Assembly (NCBI GenBank): GCA_947069175.1
Contig: CAMTDV010000002.1
Coordinates: 9,155,054-9,219,053, forward strand
Direction of reading: 5' to 3'
Origin: Scalesia atractyloides
Taxonomy: Eukaryota; Streptophyta; Magnoliopsida; Asterales; Asteraceae
DNA length: 64,000 nt
The translations under genes and the position numbers were made by a program. A model generated the notes under the pieces. The model did no database searches. It was not told the origin of the DNA and worked only from the letters and a program-made list of their open reading frames with translations. This document shows, in pieces, positions 10,761 through 23,631 of the stretch; position 1 is the stretch's first letter; every line of letters begins with the position of its first letter.

Positions 10761-12252
10761 CTACACTAACTTTTCTTTTCTCCACTTAACTGTATTTATA
10801 CTGGATCTACTAACTTTTTTAAAAAACATTGGGGTCCGGCCGTTCAATGTGGGTCCCCTGGGTGTATTAACCGATTTAGCCCTATCCATGTGATGTATTG
10901 CTAATAGATCATGTATATGTCTATGTTGAGACAGAAACATACCATGTGTCGTAGGTACGAGTTCCACTCCCAAAAAGTGACTTCGGTAGCCTAAGTCTTT
11001 TAGTGAGAACTTAGATGCAAGGTTGTGAACAAAGTCATTCATGAACCCATTGTTGTTGCTTGTCAAGAGAATATCGTCAACATAAACCGAAAAATAGCAC
11101 ATGGTGCCATTCGATTGTAGATAAAGAGAGAGGCATCCACATGGGATTTGGTGAACCCGAAATAACTCAAAAAGGAGGTGAGCGCCACATACCAAGCACG
11201 TGGTGCTTATTTTAAAAGGTACAAGGACCGGCGTAGTTTGCAAACATGATTCGGAAAATGTTGGGTTAACCGGTTGTGTTGCGGGTTTGTTCACGGGTCG
11301 GATAGAAACGGTTCAGTAGTTTTTGAGTACGGGTCATGGAGTTGAACTCGTGGGTTTTACTATTGAAAGGGTCAAATAATGTTCGGTTGCATGTGCAGTC
11401 CATGGATGTGGTTTCAAGTTGTTTAGAGTTCCACGAATCTATAGGAAGAATCCTCTTGACAAGGTGATGCACGTGGTAGTTTAGTTTACCGAATCTTAGG
11501 TTACATTAGTATTTTATTGTTTTTTGCATGTTCCCACGTATGTAAGTGTATGGCTATATATAGCTCATTTGTTTTATTGAATATTACACACCCTTTTTGA
11601 TATAGTATAGTTGCAGCACTTTTCTATTCTCTCCGCAAATTTACATTTACATACTACGTGAGTTTAAGTGAGTGAGTGGGGCCTGAACCAACAGAAACTG
11701 TGGATGGATGTAACCGGGAGGTTGAACCAAGTAGACTTCCTCTTTCAAATGCCCATCCAAAACCGCATTATTTACGTCCAGTTGATGTAAGGACCATCCC
11801 CGAGATAAGGCAATAGCTAGTGCGGTTCGTATGGTGATGGGTTTGTAACCAGACTAAAAGTATCCAAATAGTCCTTCCTGTACTCTTGTGAAAAGCCTTT
11901 GGCGACAGTGCTACCACCAGGATGGCGTTTGATTCATAAAAGCCACTTCCATCCAATCGGTGTTCTATAGGATGGAGCAACAAGTTCCCACGTTTGATTT
12001 GGATGTAAAGCGTTGTACTCATCATCCATGGCTTTGGGCCACAATGGATCTTTAGAAGCTTGAAGGTAGGGGTTTGGTTCAAGAGATGGAGGAATATAAT
12101 GAAGGTGTTAACAAAGTGAGAATTATAATATTTGGTGTTGGGTTTTCAAGTTATAGGAGGCAAAGGGAAGGATACGGGGTCGTTGTTGATAAAGGAGAAG
12201 AAGTCGTTGGTGGGGTGGGTGGGTGATATCCGGATTTAGTGAGGATGCGACA
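10761..12252 (-). pseudogene. pol: Ty1/copia pol relic, reverse transcriptase part
   Basis: Minus-strand frames encode the copia RT core: YVDDILLTS near 11062-11085, followed by SLKDLG, a FLGVE segment and a VNTP segment. The part upstream in the gene (11768-12082 in this window) carries the PLWPKAMDDEY-type region in scrambled frames. Multiple stops and frameshifts are present and RNase H is missing at the low-coordinate end. The gene is split by solo LTR D and continues at 14884. No LTRs of its own were recognised. Confidence 0.85.
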
Positions 12253-12445
12253 GAAGTTGTAACATCCGTCGAAAAACGGGTTTCCAAACCCGCTTCGTTT
12301 ACTAATCGAATATCAAATTATAAAATTTCGTTGCGTATTTATGATTTATTTTAATTTTAAACAATACATAATTAATAAACAATTTAGAATTTAAAAACTA
12401 TAATTGATAAAAAGTGAAAATAAAATAAATAAAAAAAGAAAGAAG

Positions 12446-12515
12446 GCTGCCGGGTTTCGAACCCGGGTCAGCCGGAAGTCTTAACACACAAACACTTAAC
12501 CACTCCGCCACTTGA
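12446..12515 (-). other. class II tRNA-like module in LTR D
   Basis: On the minus strand an A-box-like TGGCGGAGTGGTTAAG is followed by a perfect T-arm CCGGGTTCGAAACCCGG (complement of 12450-12466). It is the same module as in the other LTRs of the family. Confidence 0.7.
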
Positions 12516-13371
12516 CTCACTTGTGCTATCCAGTGAAACAAATAACATTTATAATAAAACTTGAAATTGAATTCAGTCAACAGCGCGCCCATTTCGCAGT
12601 CGCCGGAAAATCCGACGATTTCACCAATTATCGACGGTTTCTTTTGACTTAACGTATGCATTAACCTCAACATCGGTTATAACCGATGTCTAAACCCGTG
12701 ACATCAGTCATAACCGCCGGAGAAAGGCTGACCAACGAATCAAGACTGAAATCCGACCCAATTCATTGTGATTCTTCCCTATAAATACAAACCCAAGTCT
12801 CTGGAAATCATTTCGCTCAAAATCGCACCATTTCTCGAATCAATTTCACTCGCCGGAGATTTTCTGCAATCATCGGACTTTCGCCGGAAAACCGAGACTT
12901 TCATCAAAACGGTAAATACCTCGACTCTTTCGGTTTCAATCCATTGTTAGACTATTACTAACTTCAATTCATCAACCAGAATCAATCCCAGACGACGTAG
13001 CCGGAATATTCTGTACTCGCCGGAAAACCTCTGGAATTTCCAAACTCTCGCTGTGAATCGGTATAATCATTCAAACCTTCTGTTAATCTTTGTTTAGTAA
13101 CCCAACTTCACAACAAATCGATCAAAACGGTTAATTGATTCAGTCAGACGGAATTCATAAATCAGAGCCGACGACCTTTGCCGGAGCTCTGAGAAAAACA
13201 TCTGTTGCGGTACATTCATTCCCAAAACCCTTTATGTTTATTTCATTTCAGTCAGTTATATGTTAGATGAATGATTTAAACAAGAACTGTCAAGAATCGG
13301 TTGTCGGTATTCATGAATGAAGAAGATGCAGTTGAAATGAGTTTATAGGGATTTAAAATCAGTAAATATAC

Positions 13372-13775
13372 CGGGTTAGACACACAGTCCAGTGGTGGAC
13401 TGTGTGCAAACAATTAACACACGTCTCGAGTTCGATCCCTGACACAACCTCACTCTCTGTAATAAACATGTTCTTTTTAAACCGAACCGGATCAACTCGC
13501 TGTAAGATGTTAAGTTTAATAAAAATCAGTATATTAACCAGGTTAGACACACAGTCCAGCGGTGGACTACAACGGGTCCCGGGTTCGAGACCTGTTGTGT
13601 GCACCGGTCCGAATAATTAAATCCTTTTTAAAAATAAATGATTTCTGATTAAATTAAATAGTGTATAAATATAATTAAAAACAGAAATATTTCGGGTTAG
13701 ACACGTAGCTCAGTTGGTAGAGCTGCGTGCACGCGTACGGGAGGTCTCGGGTTCAAGCCTCACCCAGCGCATACA
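13372..13775 (+). other. tRNA-like module cluster in LTR D
   Basis: It has two hairpin-type blocks; the second has lost the 3' half of its hairpin (GTGGACTACAACGGG). It also has the canonical block with A box TAGCTCAGTTGG at 13706-13717 and a B box altered to GGGTTCAAGCC. Confidence 0.75.
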
Positions 13776-14883
13776 TACACACGTACGAACCGGTCAACAG
13801 TCAACAGTCAAAGTCAATGGTCAAAGGTCAAACCAAAAAGTCAACATTTTTTTATATTTTTATTTATTTATTTAATTTAAAAATCAATTAAAAATACTTA
13901 AAAATAATGTTTTTAAAGTTAGAAAATAGCCTTATACTCACAAAAATAAATCTAAAAACCCTATTAAAATTGTTAATAAAATCCACTTATTTACCGTACC
14001 TTTTCGTTATTATTTAGGTTAGTTATTCCTCGTCGATCAACTCTCTAAACTCGTGCGCATTCAACATCATCAAACGAACGCACCCAATGTGAGTGAATCT
14101 CTACCAATTCCCCGTTTTAATCACATTTTGGGGTGTATCATGTGTCGCTAATTATTTATTTCATTTAAACACTTGTGCATCCATCATATTCATGATCAAA
14201 TGTGTATCCAATATGTATCAATTGTTTGTGTGGTTAATGTTTAGATTTAATTTATCATTTTCAGTACATACATCATCATAGGCCGTCTGTTCCCCATTAC
14301 CTATGAGCGGAACCGTTCCCCATTACCTATGAGCGTGAACGAGGCGTTGCCAACATACGATCGGCTCCGTTTGATTGAGCCTTGATCGCACATACATCAT
14401 CATAGGCCGTCCGTTCCCCATTACCTATGAGCGGAACGAGACGTTGCCAACATATACATTATCATTCATGTCATATACTCATGCAAGGTGGTTTGTCATT
14501 GTATGTTTATTTACGTTTGCTCATATATGATTATTGCACAAATTTTCCATATTAACTTCAACAAGAAATCAATAATAAATGTTTTCTGACAAGGTTCACT
14601 CGCCAACTTTTGTTGACCCAAAAACTCCCATTTTTACACATGATACAGGTGATCCAGTTGAAGCAAGAAACATATAGGACGGCCTAGAAGAATAAATCAG
14701 TTTAGATTTTGGATTGTTTATTAATTTTTCCTTTCCTTGTATTATATGAATTTGACTTGAAAATTTGAGATGTAAATTTGAATTTAATAAATATGAAACA
14801 TATTAGTAAACATCATGAGCTTTGATGATAACCCAATTATGCCCCGACTCTTATTCCGCTGCGGGTCAGGGTGTGACAGAAGT

Positions 14884-15360
14884 ACAGTTTTCTGAGTGAC
14901 CATAAGAGGCAGATGAGGAATGAGGAGTAGTTTGGTCATGAGAAGAGAAGGTGGTGGATGAAAAGAATCTGCATGAGAGGGTACATGCAGCGGCGGATCT
15001 AGAAAATCTGCATATGGGTAACGTTTCAATGAAAAGGGGTAACAAAATCGAAAAAACGTTAAATTATTCCAAAATTTACACTACCGTCGGAGCGTTAAGG
15101 GGCAACGTAGGTTACCCCTTCTATCACTCTAGGTCCGCCCCTAGGTACATGAGTGGAGTTGGTTGGGTTTGGAGGTAACCCATTCAAAGGTGATTCATGA
15201 GTGGGTTTCGTTGGATTTTGAGGTGGCCCATGCAAAGGTGGTGCATAAGTGAAGTTGGGTGGATTTGGAGTTGGCACACGTAAAGGTGGTGGAGGAGTGT
15301 GAGGAATGGAAACAAAATCGTCAATTACATAGACACAAAGAACGCATACTTCTATCATAA
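14884..15360 (-). pseudogene. pol: Ty1/copia pol relic, integrase-RT linker
   Basis: This continues the copia relic beyond solo LTR D. On the minus strand it encodes the Pro/Ser/Thr-rich spacer typical between copia integrase and RT (runs such as PPNPT and HTPPPPLR). It is interrupted by the hAT MITE at 14988-15143. No integrase core was recognised further right, so the relic is 5' truncated. Confidence 0.65.
14988..15143. mobile_element. hAT-type MITE, 156 bp
   Basis: The terminal inverted repeats are CAGCGGCGGATCTAG at the left and the complement TAGGGGCGGACCTAG at the right, with 12 of 15 matching. A perfect 8-bp duplication GGTACATG lies at 14980-14987 and 15144-15151. Length, TIR and TSD size identify a non-autonomous hAT element. 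Confidence 0.88.
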
Positions 15361-16390
15361 TTCATTCGATTCTTTTTGCATATTTCAATTGAATGTTACA
15401 GATCAAAAAATGGCGATGTACAGTGCAATGGTTGATTGTGTTTTACCAGGTACGGGTTCATTCACAAGGTGTTATAGCTTTCGTTTTTGTATGTAAACGA
15501 ATCCTGCATGAACAATTTCTTGACGATGTGTTTTGCCAATTACAATCCTTCATGAATAATTTCTTGACGATGTGTTTTATCAGTTACGAATTAATTCACA
15601 ATGTGTTATATCAGTTTATGTTTTAGGAAGGAGATGTATTTGTAATTAATGACATTGTGTTTTACCAGGTATTGGTTTCATTACGTTGTGTCATACAAGT
15701 TATGATTCACGAATGACATGTCTTTTGTATTTTCTTGACGTTGTGTGTTATAAATTTTAGGGTTCTTCATGATGTGTTATATATAGTATAACACACCGTA
15801 CGTAAAACACATCATAACTAGTCACCTTTGGACACATTATTGGTACATCTACTATCAAACACATATTGTTTCCATTTAAAACAACAATTTAGATCCACTA
15901 TGTTAATACACATACCCAGTATCTCAAACAACCAGAAAAAAGGAATGCAAACAAACAAATATAAGATAAAACACACTAGTTTCGGAGGAGAGAATGTAGG
16001 GGGGGGGGGGGGGGCACTCGCGAGAAAGGTGGGGAGGTTTATGGTATGACAATTATTTCCTTATTTAAAACACACTAGTTTCAGAGGAGAGAAAGAGGGG
16101 GGGGGGGAACCTCGCGAGAAAGATGGAGAGGTTTATGGTATAACGGTTATTTCGTTAATTAAAACAAGTTAAATGACACATGTACCCCAATCAATCAAAT
16201 AAACCTATTTTTATGACACATATTACCAAAATGCTACCAAGATGATCTCAACCATCAAACACACTCATCCAATGGTCAATATCACTTTCTACACTTTGTA
16301 GGAAAAACACACTTTGTAGGAAAAACACACTTTATAAAGAAACCCAACAATATATATATATATATAATATATATATACACACACACTAAT
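15361..16390. repeat. non-coding repeat-rich stretch with tandem duplication
   Basis: No gene is seen. Degenerate repeats of TTTCTTGACGATGTGTTTT occur near 15516-15600. Two tandem copies of about 95 bp (15967-16061 and 16066-16158) share ACACACTAGTTTC, a long G run and CTCGCGAGAAAG. A TA microsatellite lies near 16350. Confidence 0.6.
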
Positions 16391-16929
16391 ATGAATCTAT
16401 TAGATTCATATAGTGACTTTGAGACGACTTCGACTTTAGGTCATTATTTTATCATTTTTAAAGGTCATGATGCTATATATTGTGTTTACTTGTTATCCGT
16501 GCACACCCCTAATCAGTGTTCTCATAACTGGACTTATAGTCAGTGTTCTCATAACTGGACTCGTCGACTGGAAGCTAAACAGTTAGGTTTTATGTAATTG
16601 AACCACTTTCATTGAACCAGACGACTACCTAGTGGTCGGACCAAATTTCATTTTTTTTGTTTTCCTTCCAAATATCATTTCCTACTTTAAACTTCATATT
16701 TTGTTTATTAAATGGCTTCATATACTTTGTTAATATTACAAATCTATCCAAAAAAATAAAGTATTGTTATAAAATATATTAAGTTCCTTATGTTTATATG
16801 TTTAAATTTTGAATTATATATGACATCATCCAGCTATTAAAACCAACTGAACAGCTCCATAAATCACAAACATAGCAAAACTAGGTTCAAGATTGGCCTA
16901 ATTTGGTAGCTCCATGAATCACTGCATTT
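16391..16929. other. downstream flank of the MLO gene
   Basis: This is AT-rich sequence without recognisable genes. It presumably holds the 3' UTR and terminator of the minus-strand MLO gene at its right edge, but no polyadenylation site is assigned. Confidence 0.4.
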
Positions 16930-19900
16930 TTAGGACTGTTGGTTCTGATTAATTTGACCAAGTTGAATACCCTTAAAAGCAGAGGTGGAGGCAGTTGGGC
17001 CATCTTGGCCCGAGTCATTGGTCCCGCCGCTATGGGCCGTCTTTTTCTTGGCGTGTAGAGCCCAACCCACAACTTTGGCCTGTATATGCTCATCAAATAT
17101 TGACTTCTTGAAATGTGTTCCCATCTAGAATTTGGTCATGAAATGAATCACAGTTTGTTAAATATTTTTACAACATTTGAAATGAAAAAGATTTTATGTC
17201 GAAATGAAATACCTGTGTCACGAGAGCATAAAGTGGTAGAGTGCTATAACTACACAAAACCTGTATAAACAACCTGAAATAAAAACAAGGTTTATGCAAG
17301 TTCAGTGTGGTGAGGCTCAGCCCAAAAAATCCAGTCCAAGACAAGGCCCAGTTCTTCCGTTCAAAAAGTTGATGATTTGGGCCCGACGGTCTAGTTAATA
17401 TGGGGTGTGCAAAAGACTGATTGTGGGCTTTTACGAGTCGGGCCCAAGGCCTATTGTGGGCTTTTCTGGGTCGGGCCGAAGACCCATTGTGCATAGAAAT
17501 GTATACAAAAATTGTTCACATAACAAGTATTTACCCGATGATCAGCCGTGGAATGATGTAAGCCACTTTTCCCATTATGCATGAATCAAAACCATATTGA
17601 ACCTATCATCAAATCGAAAAGCAGTGTGATGCCCATAACTCAATATCGATTTCTGCATATCTTAATATGCTTACGCAGACGAAAAGAAAACATACCCAAA
17701 TCCAGAAGAAGAATGCAATCTCAAATGCATTTTGAAAGAGGATAAAATGTATGAAAAAAAGCACAACTTTGGGGCGTCGAAACCAAAAATGATCATCTGA
17801 CGGATGCACGACTAATTCACCTTCTATAGCTACATGTTTTTCAGCAACCTCTTGAGCTAACTGGATTATGATGTGTTCCAGCTTTGTTCCCACAGCAAGT
17901 AGAAGCTGGTATAAAAATAAATTTATAAAAAAAGATGATGATGAAAGTTAGTAATTAACTAATGGTAAGCTGTGAGTTATGGTACTTACAAAGAAAGGGA
18001 TGAAAGATATCCAAAAGTATACATGCAAACCTGTAGAATATCCAAGATGGTGTGATCAACAGGTTGCTTAAACAAAAGAATTGTGATCATTGATTATTTG
18101 ACTTTGTACTTAACAAAATTTATGGGTTAAGGCTTGAGTAATGAGTAGAAATGGGTGATTTTAGAGTGACGGGCCGGGTTAACCCGAAAAAACATTGTCA
18201 AAAAGTTCAAGTTTTTTTTAATATATGATTTAATACAAGTACAATCACAGTATTATATTAGTTAAAAGAATTGTTTATTTATTATATTGATTTAAAAGGT
18301 TTTATGCATTGAAAATACATTTTGGACGACTTTCAACCCGTCTCTTTGTAATTTTTGTTTTAGTCACACAACCTTTGAAGCAAAGCACAAGAAAAGATTT
18401 TAACAACTTTGAGAATGGTCGGACATATAAAACGCCGTCACATACCGTTAATGTTCATCAACAAGAATACGACCACAAATAGCCAAAGATACCAGCTGCA
18501 ACAAATTAGACAAAAAAAAAAAAATCCTTATTCAAAGAGTAAATTGCACAAAACATCCTTTATGTTTCCTCAAACTTGCAGGTTCCAGCCTTAATGTTTA
18601 AAAGTTGCTAAAAACAACCTTTAAGTTTATTTTTGTTGCGGGTTCAATCCTTTACAGCTAATCACGTTATTTTCTTCAGTTAAGTTCCCTCACATGATCA
18701 ACCAAAATGACGAATATACCCTCACATGTTATGCATGTGAGGGAATTTAACTGAAGAAAATAACGTGGTTAGCTGTAAAGGATTGAACCCGTAACAAAAA
18801 TAAACTTAAAGGCTGTTTTTAGCAACTTTTAAACATTAAGGCTGGAACCTGCAAGTTTGAGGAAACATAAAGGATGTTTTATGCAATTTACTCTTATTCA
18901 AATGAACCCATAAAATGATACTTCACAAATACTTTTGACTTTTAGATGTCAAAGGGGTGGCATTTTAACTTCAAAAAAGTCAAAAATCTTATTACACGGT
19001 GTTACAAATTCTTGATGAATATAATCTTACAATATAAAGATTTTGTCGTGGTAAAAATGTGAAAGAATCTACTAAAATTCACGAATTTGGATAGTAAAAG
19101 TTCTCAAATCTCAAACGAAAGGCAAATTGTTGTCGCGGTAAAAATTAAATAACCTAACTTGTTCCTAACACCCTAATAAGCTTAACCCTAATTTACAATA
19201 TTTATTACACGTACTAGAGTCGTTTAGAAGGGAGGACTTAACCCCGAAGTACAATATTTATTACACCCCCGCGGTTTGAAAGGAGGAAGACGACATTTAA
19301 ATTGAAATATTTTATATCGAAAGTAAAGAAAACCCTTGCCTGATTCCAACAACTTTTTTAAAATCATCTTCCAGAGCCCGTATCATGTATTTGTGAAAAT
19401 TGAACTTCGGGTTTGCCTTGCAGTGGGTCTACAAAATTAACAAAAAATGGACAAAATAAGACAAATGGGCTTTTTGTGAAAACTATATATATATATATAT
19501 ATATATATAGTCTTTGATTTATATCCTTACCATAATAAATCCCAAACGCAGTGCTACATAATCTGACTTGGTGACAGATCCATAGAATTGCTTGAAAAAA
19601 GAACGCTGTAATGTTCATAAAAAAATATAGTCAACACAAGGATAGCGACCAAAATTTTCTCACAAAAGTTCGGTCACAAATTCGGACGCAAAAAGTTGCC
19701 ATCACAGTTTTGGGTATTTGATCATAAAATATTCCCGTCGCAAATTATGTCGTTCCAGTCCCAATTTCAGCTACCAAAAACTCCTGTAGCAATGTTGGTA
19801 TCTATGTTTAGGTGGAAATTTGGGTCACTAAAGTTGGTAGCAAAACGGTTTTGTCGCAACAGTTGCAACGAGAGTTTTGACCATTGAAAACGTGTAAGTG

Positions 19901-22900
19901 TACATTTGCGACCGTCTTGTGAAAGTAAAAGTAAATTTTATAGCAAGATGACTTACCAGCCAGCCTCGAATGGCTGAACGCTTACCCATACCAACGAAAC
20001 GGTCCTTAATAAAGTCGTTATCTTTAACATGTGTGACTTTATGCTTTAAAACTGCACGTTATATCAATGAAAAATAATTAGACATGCATCGTTAATTCAT
20101 TTAAATTTTGGAGAAATTGTTCACTAGTTACACGATTTTTTAAACGTTCTCATCCTAAAGGTTTGATAAGGGGGTGTGATGGGTGAGTTGAATTGTTCAA
20201 TCCGAACAAGACCCATAATTTTATTTGTGTCAAAAACATCTATCATAACCCGCACAAATTAAATCATATAGCCAAAATACTGACCCATTTAATTCGTTTA
20301 TATAAACATGTCAAAGGGTAGTACTGAAGTTGTAAACGTGTCAATCAAGTTGGTGGGTTGTAAAAACGGGTTAAACATGTCAACCTGGACATGACCTGTT
20401 TACTTCAACATGTTAACCCAAACATAACTTGTTTATTAAATTGGCTATATATTTAGTTATGTATTTATCAGAGAGGTGCGTGCGCGAATGCGTAACAGAC
20501 CTTGGTAGTCACATAACTAAAAAATCTATAGTAACACTATACTTAAACGGAAGAGAAAAAAAATTAACATCATGCAATTTATTAAAAAAAATTAAAGTAT
20601 GGAAAAGTTATAATGATTTAAAAATCGTTGGATAGTTGGTTTAAAAGTCAAAATATGTTTCAAAATACCATATATTAAAATTAGGTTGAATCACATTTTT
20701 GTGTGTATATATAGGTAAAAGTTTATTTTGAAAACCCACTTGAGGTGAGGAAACCCGTGAAGACCATATCGAACAATCTGTTTTTTTTTTTATAAAAAAA
20801 GGGCAAGCAATATACATATTTTCAAGCGTCTTGAGCTAAAAAAACCCAAAAAAGCAGCGAAGGATTTAAAATAAATAAATTTCTACGTAACAAGTGCGTA
20901 ACACTAAACAACAACGTTGTCACATATGTAACAAATGAAACTTTATTTATTTATTTTTTCAAAATATCCACTTGACGTTTTTTTATCTTTTTTGGCTCAA
21001 AACACTAAATATATATATATATATATATGTAATATATATATATATATATTACATAGCCTAATTTTCTTATAAGAAATATAACATTATGTTTGAATATAAG
21101 TTTTCTTATTTAAGGTTTTGAATAAAGTTTGAATATTTTTTTTATGTTTTAAGGTTTTGAATACAAAGTAATAATTTTGCAAGATAAACTAAAAAATCGG
21201 TTTAAACCATCAAAACCATACCACTAAACGTCAAACCGGTAAAACAGGCCATTCCGATCGACCTGGTTTGTTTGATTTGTTATCTACCAAAACTATAGTA
21301 GCTAGTTCGGACTAAAACTTTCATCAAAACTAATTAAACCGAAACACATGACCCTTACCTTTTGAATGGTCAAAGTTATTTTTTGTGGTAGATTCTTCCC
21401 AATGCTTCCATTCCCGTATCTAAGCCGTGACAATAATATAGATATAAATAAAACAAATAAGTAAAAAAGAAAATATATTACTCTTGTTAAATTATACCGA
21501 ACCTTAGCCACTCCAAATACAACAGTAAGGACAGAAAATGCCACGTGCACGACAGCTAGTACAAAAATAAATATGTGGAGATGATGCAATGCCTCAGGAG
21601 ATAGAAGTGGGACTTTGTTCTGTAACAACATAAAAATATGTTATATACATAAAAATGTATTTAATATTATAGTCGTAAATTAGTCACAAAAGATGATTTC
21701 TGATTTGTAAGCGAAAAGCCGAAAATGATGGTCGTGAAAACCATCACAAGGGATTCGCAATAGTTAAACCGTTTATGGTTTTTTTATTTACCGCAGTCGA
21801 TAATTATTTTTAGTTTTAAGTTGTTTTTTCGACCAAATATAAATTTTAAAATTCGGTTTACCTTTTTAGGGTGGGGGGGGGGGGGGTTAATTTTACGAAG
21901 GATAACTATTTTCAGATTTAATTTATTCACTATTTCAATTCTACACCATTTTAGAACTGAATATTAGATTTAGGAATTGATTTTTTTTTAATTTTAGGCC
22001 CATTTGGTGACCAAAACAAAACAGTCATATATGGGGTCACTGTTTTGCGACCGAAATGGGCGTGGTCGCTAGTTTTGCCACAAGAAGATCAGTTGCTAAT
22101 TTACGATCTTTCTTTCTGTCGCAAATACTCGGGTGTGTAGTAGTGATGTATACGATCCAAATTTGTTACCTTTGAAGCACAATAACCCAAAGCCGTTGCT
22201 TCTTCCGCAAGTAAGTGACGAACATGAGATGTAGCATCGTAACCTTTATGATTTGAGGCCTCTTTTTTATGACTCAACGAGCATGGAAGAAGGTGTTTCG
22301 TTATACTCTCCTTTACACAAATCTTGACAATTCTTGATTGGGAAACAGTTAATAAAAGGGAAATAAACCCAAAAGCATCAACTCTACACACAAAATAGCA
22401 AAGATTAATTAACTTAATATCACAAACACAACAAATTAAAGCATTTTTAGTGACAATTAAATCCTTGGTAATCCTTCTCCAAAGGTAGGAATGTCTGACG
22501 ATCACCAACAAATTAATTTGCTTCAGATAACCAACCAACCTATTCATCATTTCTTTCTAGTCACTTTTCTAGTAATAATAGTTTTAGTAAAAAAAATGCT
22601 TTATTGCACTAAAAATATCTAAACTAAGAAACATGCATATGAAGCTCACAAATATCTAAACTAGGGCTGCAAACGAACTGAACTTTCAGCTGCAAACGAA
22701 CTGAACTTTCAGCGAACAGTTCATGAATTGTTCGACGGGAAATTCGTTTGTGTTCGTTCGTTTAATAATTGAACAAACACGATCAAAAATCTTCGTTCGT
22801 TTAGTTAAATGAACGAACATGAACAGAGACCGCCTTCGTTCATTTGTGTTCGTGAACGTGTTCGTTTGTGTTTAAGGTTTTAAAGTTTTAAAAATAATCA

Positions 22901-22925
22901 GTTATTTTAAATTTAATTACCCAAA

Positions 22926-22994
<69 letters not shown>

Positions 22995-23631
22995 TTCCTT
23001 TATTTTTTATATATTTTATTCCTTTATTATATTTATTTATAATACATATAATGTTTGCTTTTGTTCGTTTATGTACATGAACACTTGTTTGTATACGTTT
23101 GTGTTGGTACCTAAAATTAACAAATGAACATGAACAAGTTCATTTACTAAATGAACGAACACGAACATAAAATCTCGTTCGGTAAGCGTTCGTGAACACA
23201 TGTATATCCTTAACAAACGAACACGAACAAGGGCTTGTTCGTATTCGTTCGGTTTGTTTCCAGCCCTGATTTAAACTATGAAACATGCATATGAAGCCCA
23301 CAAATGAGGTTGTTTCTTGCTGTATATAATAAAAAAGTTTGTTTATAAAATACCTTCTTTGATCTTTTGCAAGGCTTCATAGAGAGGCTTTTGACCTGAC
23401 TCCTTTAGTTTCTGCACAAAAAGGTTCAACAAGAACTTCACTACATTACCCCAAATGATCAATCGATCATAAAACAAAATGAAAAGCTAAAGAGGAACAA
23501 CAGACCTTGCCGGTGTAATGTAGTAGACGTTCGACAGCAAGAGAGATCCCCACGATAACTGTACAGACGGCAGCGACAACCCATGTGGGTGTAAACTCTA
23601 ATGAGGTGCCTTCCCCTTCACCACCCGCCAT
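16930..23631 (-). CDS. MLO: MLO-like protein, 14 exons, about 485 aa
   Basis: Exons (minus strand): 23631-23506, 23411-23354, 22381-22170, 21619-21503, 21419-21359, 20051-19957, 19605-19531, 19428-19340, 18495-18446, 18030-17990, 17905-17696, 17602-17535, 17273-17213, 17124-16930. The start is MAGGEGEGTSLEFTPTWVVA. Signature segments include NKVPLLSPEALHHLHIFIFV, GTKLEHIIIQLAQEVAEKH, PSDDHFWF and IQVLCSYSTLPLYALVTQ. A C-terminal VVGWALHAKKK fits the calmodulin-binding site. MLO proteins are plant seven-pass plasma-membrane proteins that act with calcium-calmodulin in powdery mildew susceptibility, root or reproductive signalling. The HPSDDHFWF pattern suggests the AtMLO4/11/14-like group (inference). 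Summed exons are 1458 nt and stay in frame only if exon 3 starts at 22381. Intron 8 uses a GC donor. Expression is untested. Confidence 0.92.
18536..18892. mobile_element. foldback MITE in MLO intron 8
   Basis: Two arms of about 160 bp, from AGAGTAAATTGCA inward, are near-perfect inverted copies separated by a few bases around CACATGTTATGCATGTG. The 9-bp flank CTTATTCAA occurs at 18527-18535 and 18893-18901. A 9-bp duplication suggests a Mutator-type foldback element (inference). Confidence 0.88.
22663..23269. mobile_element. hAT-type MITE in MLO intron 2
   Basis: The termini AGGGCTGCAAACGAAC and the complement of GTTTGTTTCCAGCCCTGA are inverted repeats. The flanks TCTAAACT and TTTAAACT match 7 of 8. 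The interior is packed with GTTCGTTCG/CGAACGAAC inverted motifs and holds a pure TA microsatellite at about 22928-22988. Confidence 0.75.

Larger units (their letters stand above)
12258..14878 (+). mobile_element. solo LTR D (complete, 2621 bp)
   Basis: This runs TGTAACATCC to GTGTGACA and is flanked by perfect 5-bp duplications GAAGT at 12253-12257 and 14879-14883, proving a single insertion reduced to one LTR. It has a TATA-like CCCTATAAATAC near 12777, several CGCCGGA repeats downstream, tRNA-like modules, and two copies of a TTCCCCATTACCTATGAGCG unit near 14290. It sits inside the minus-strand copia relic. Confidence 0.95.

Noticed and set aside
12258..14878. Solo LTR D as the missing 3' LTR of element 1
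   Set aside because: It starts again from the LTR 5' end and has its own perfect GAAGT duplication inside the copia relic, so it is a separate insertion.
22382..22383. First AG as acceptor of MLO exon 3
   Set aside because: It is the family-typical position, but it gives a frameshift in this sequence; the next AG keeps all 14 exons in frame.
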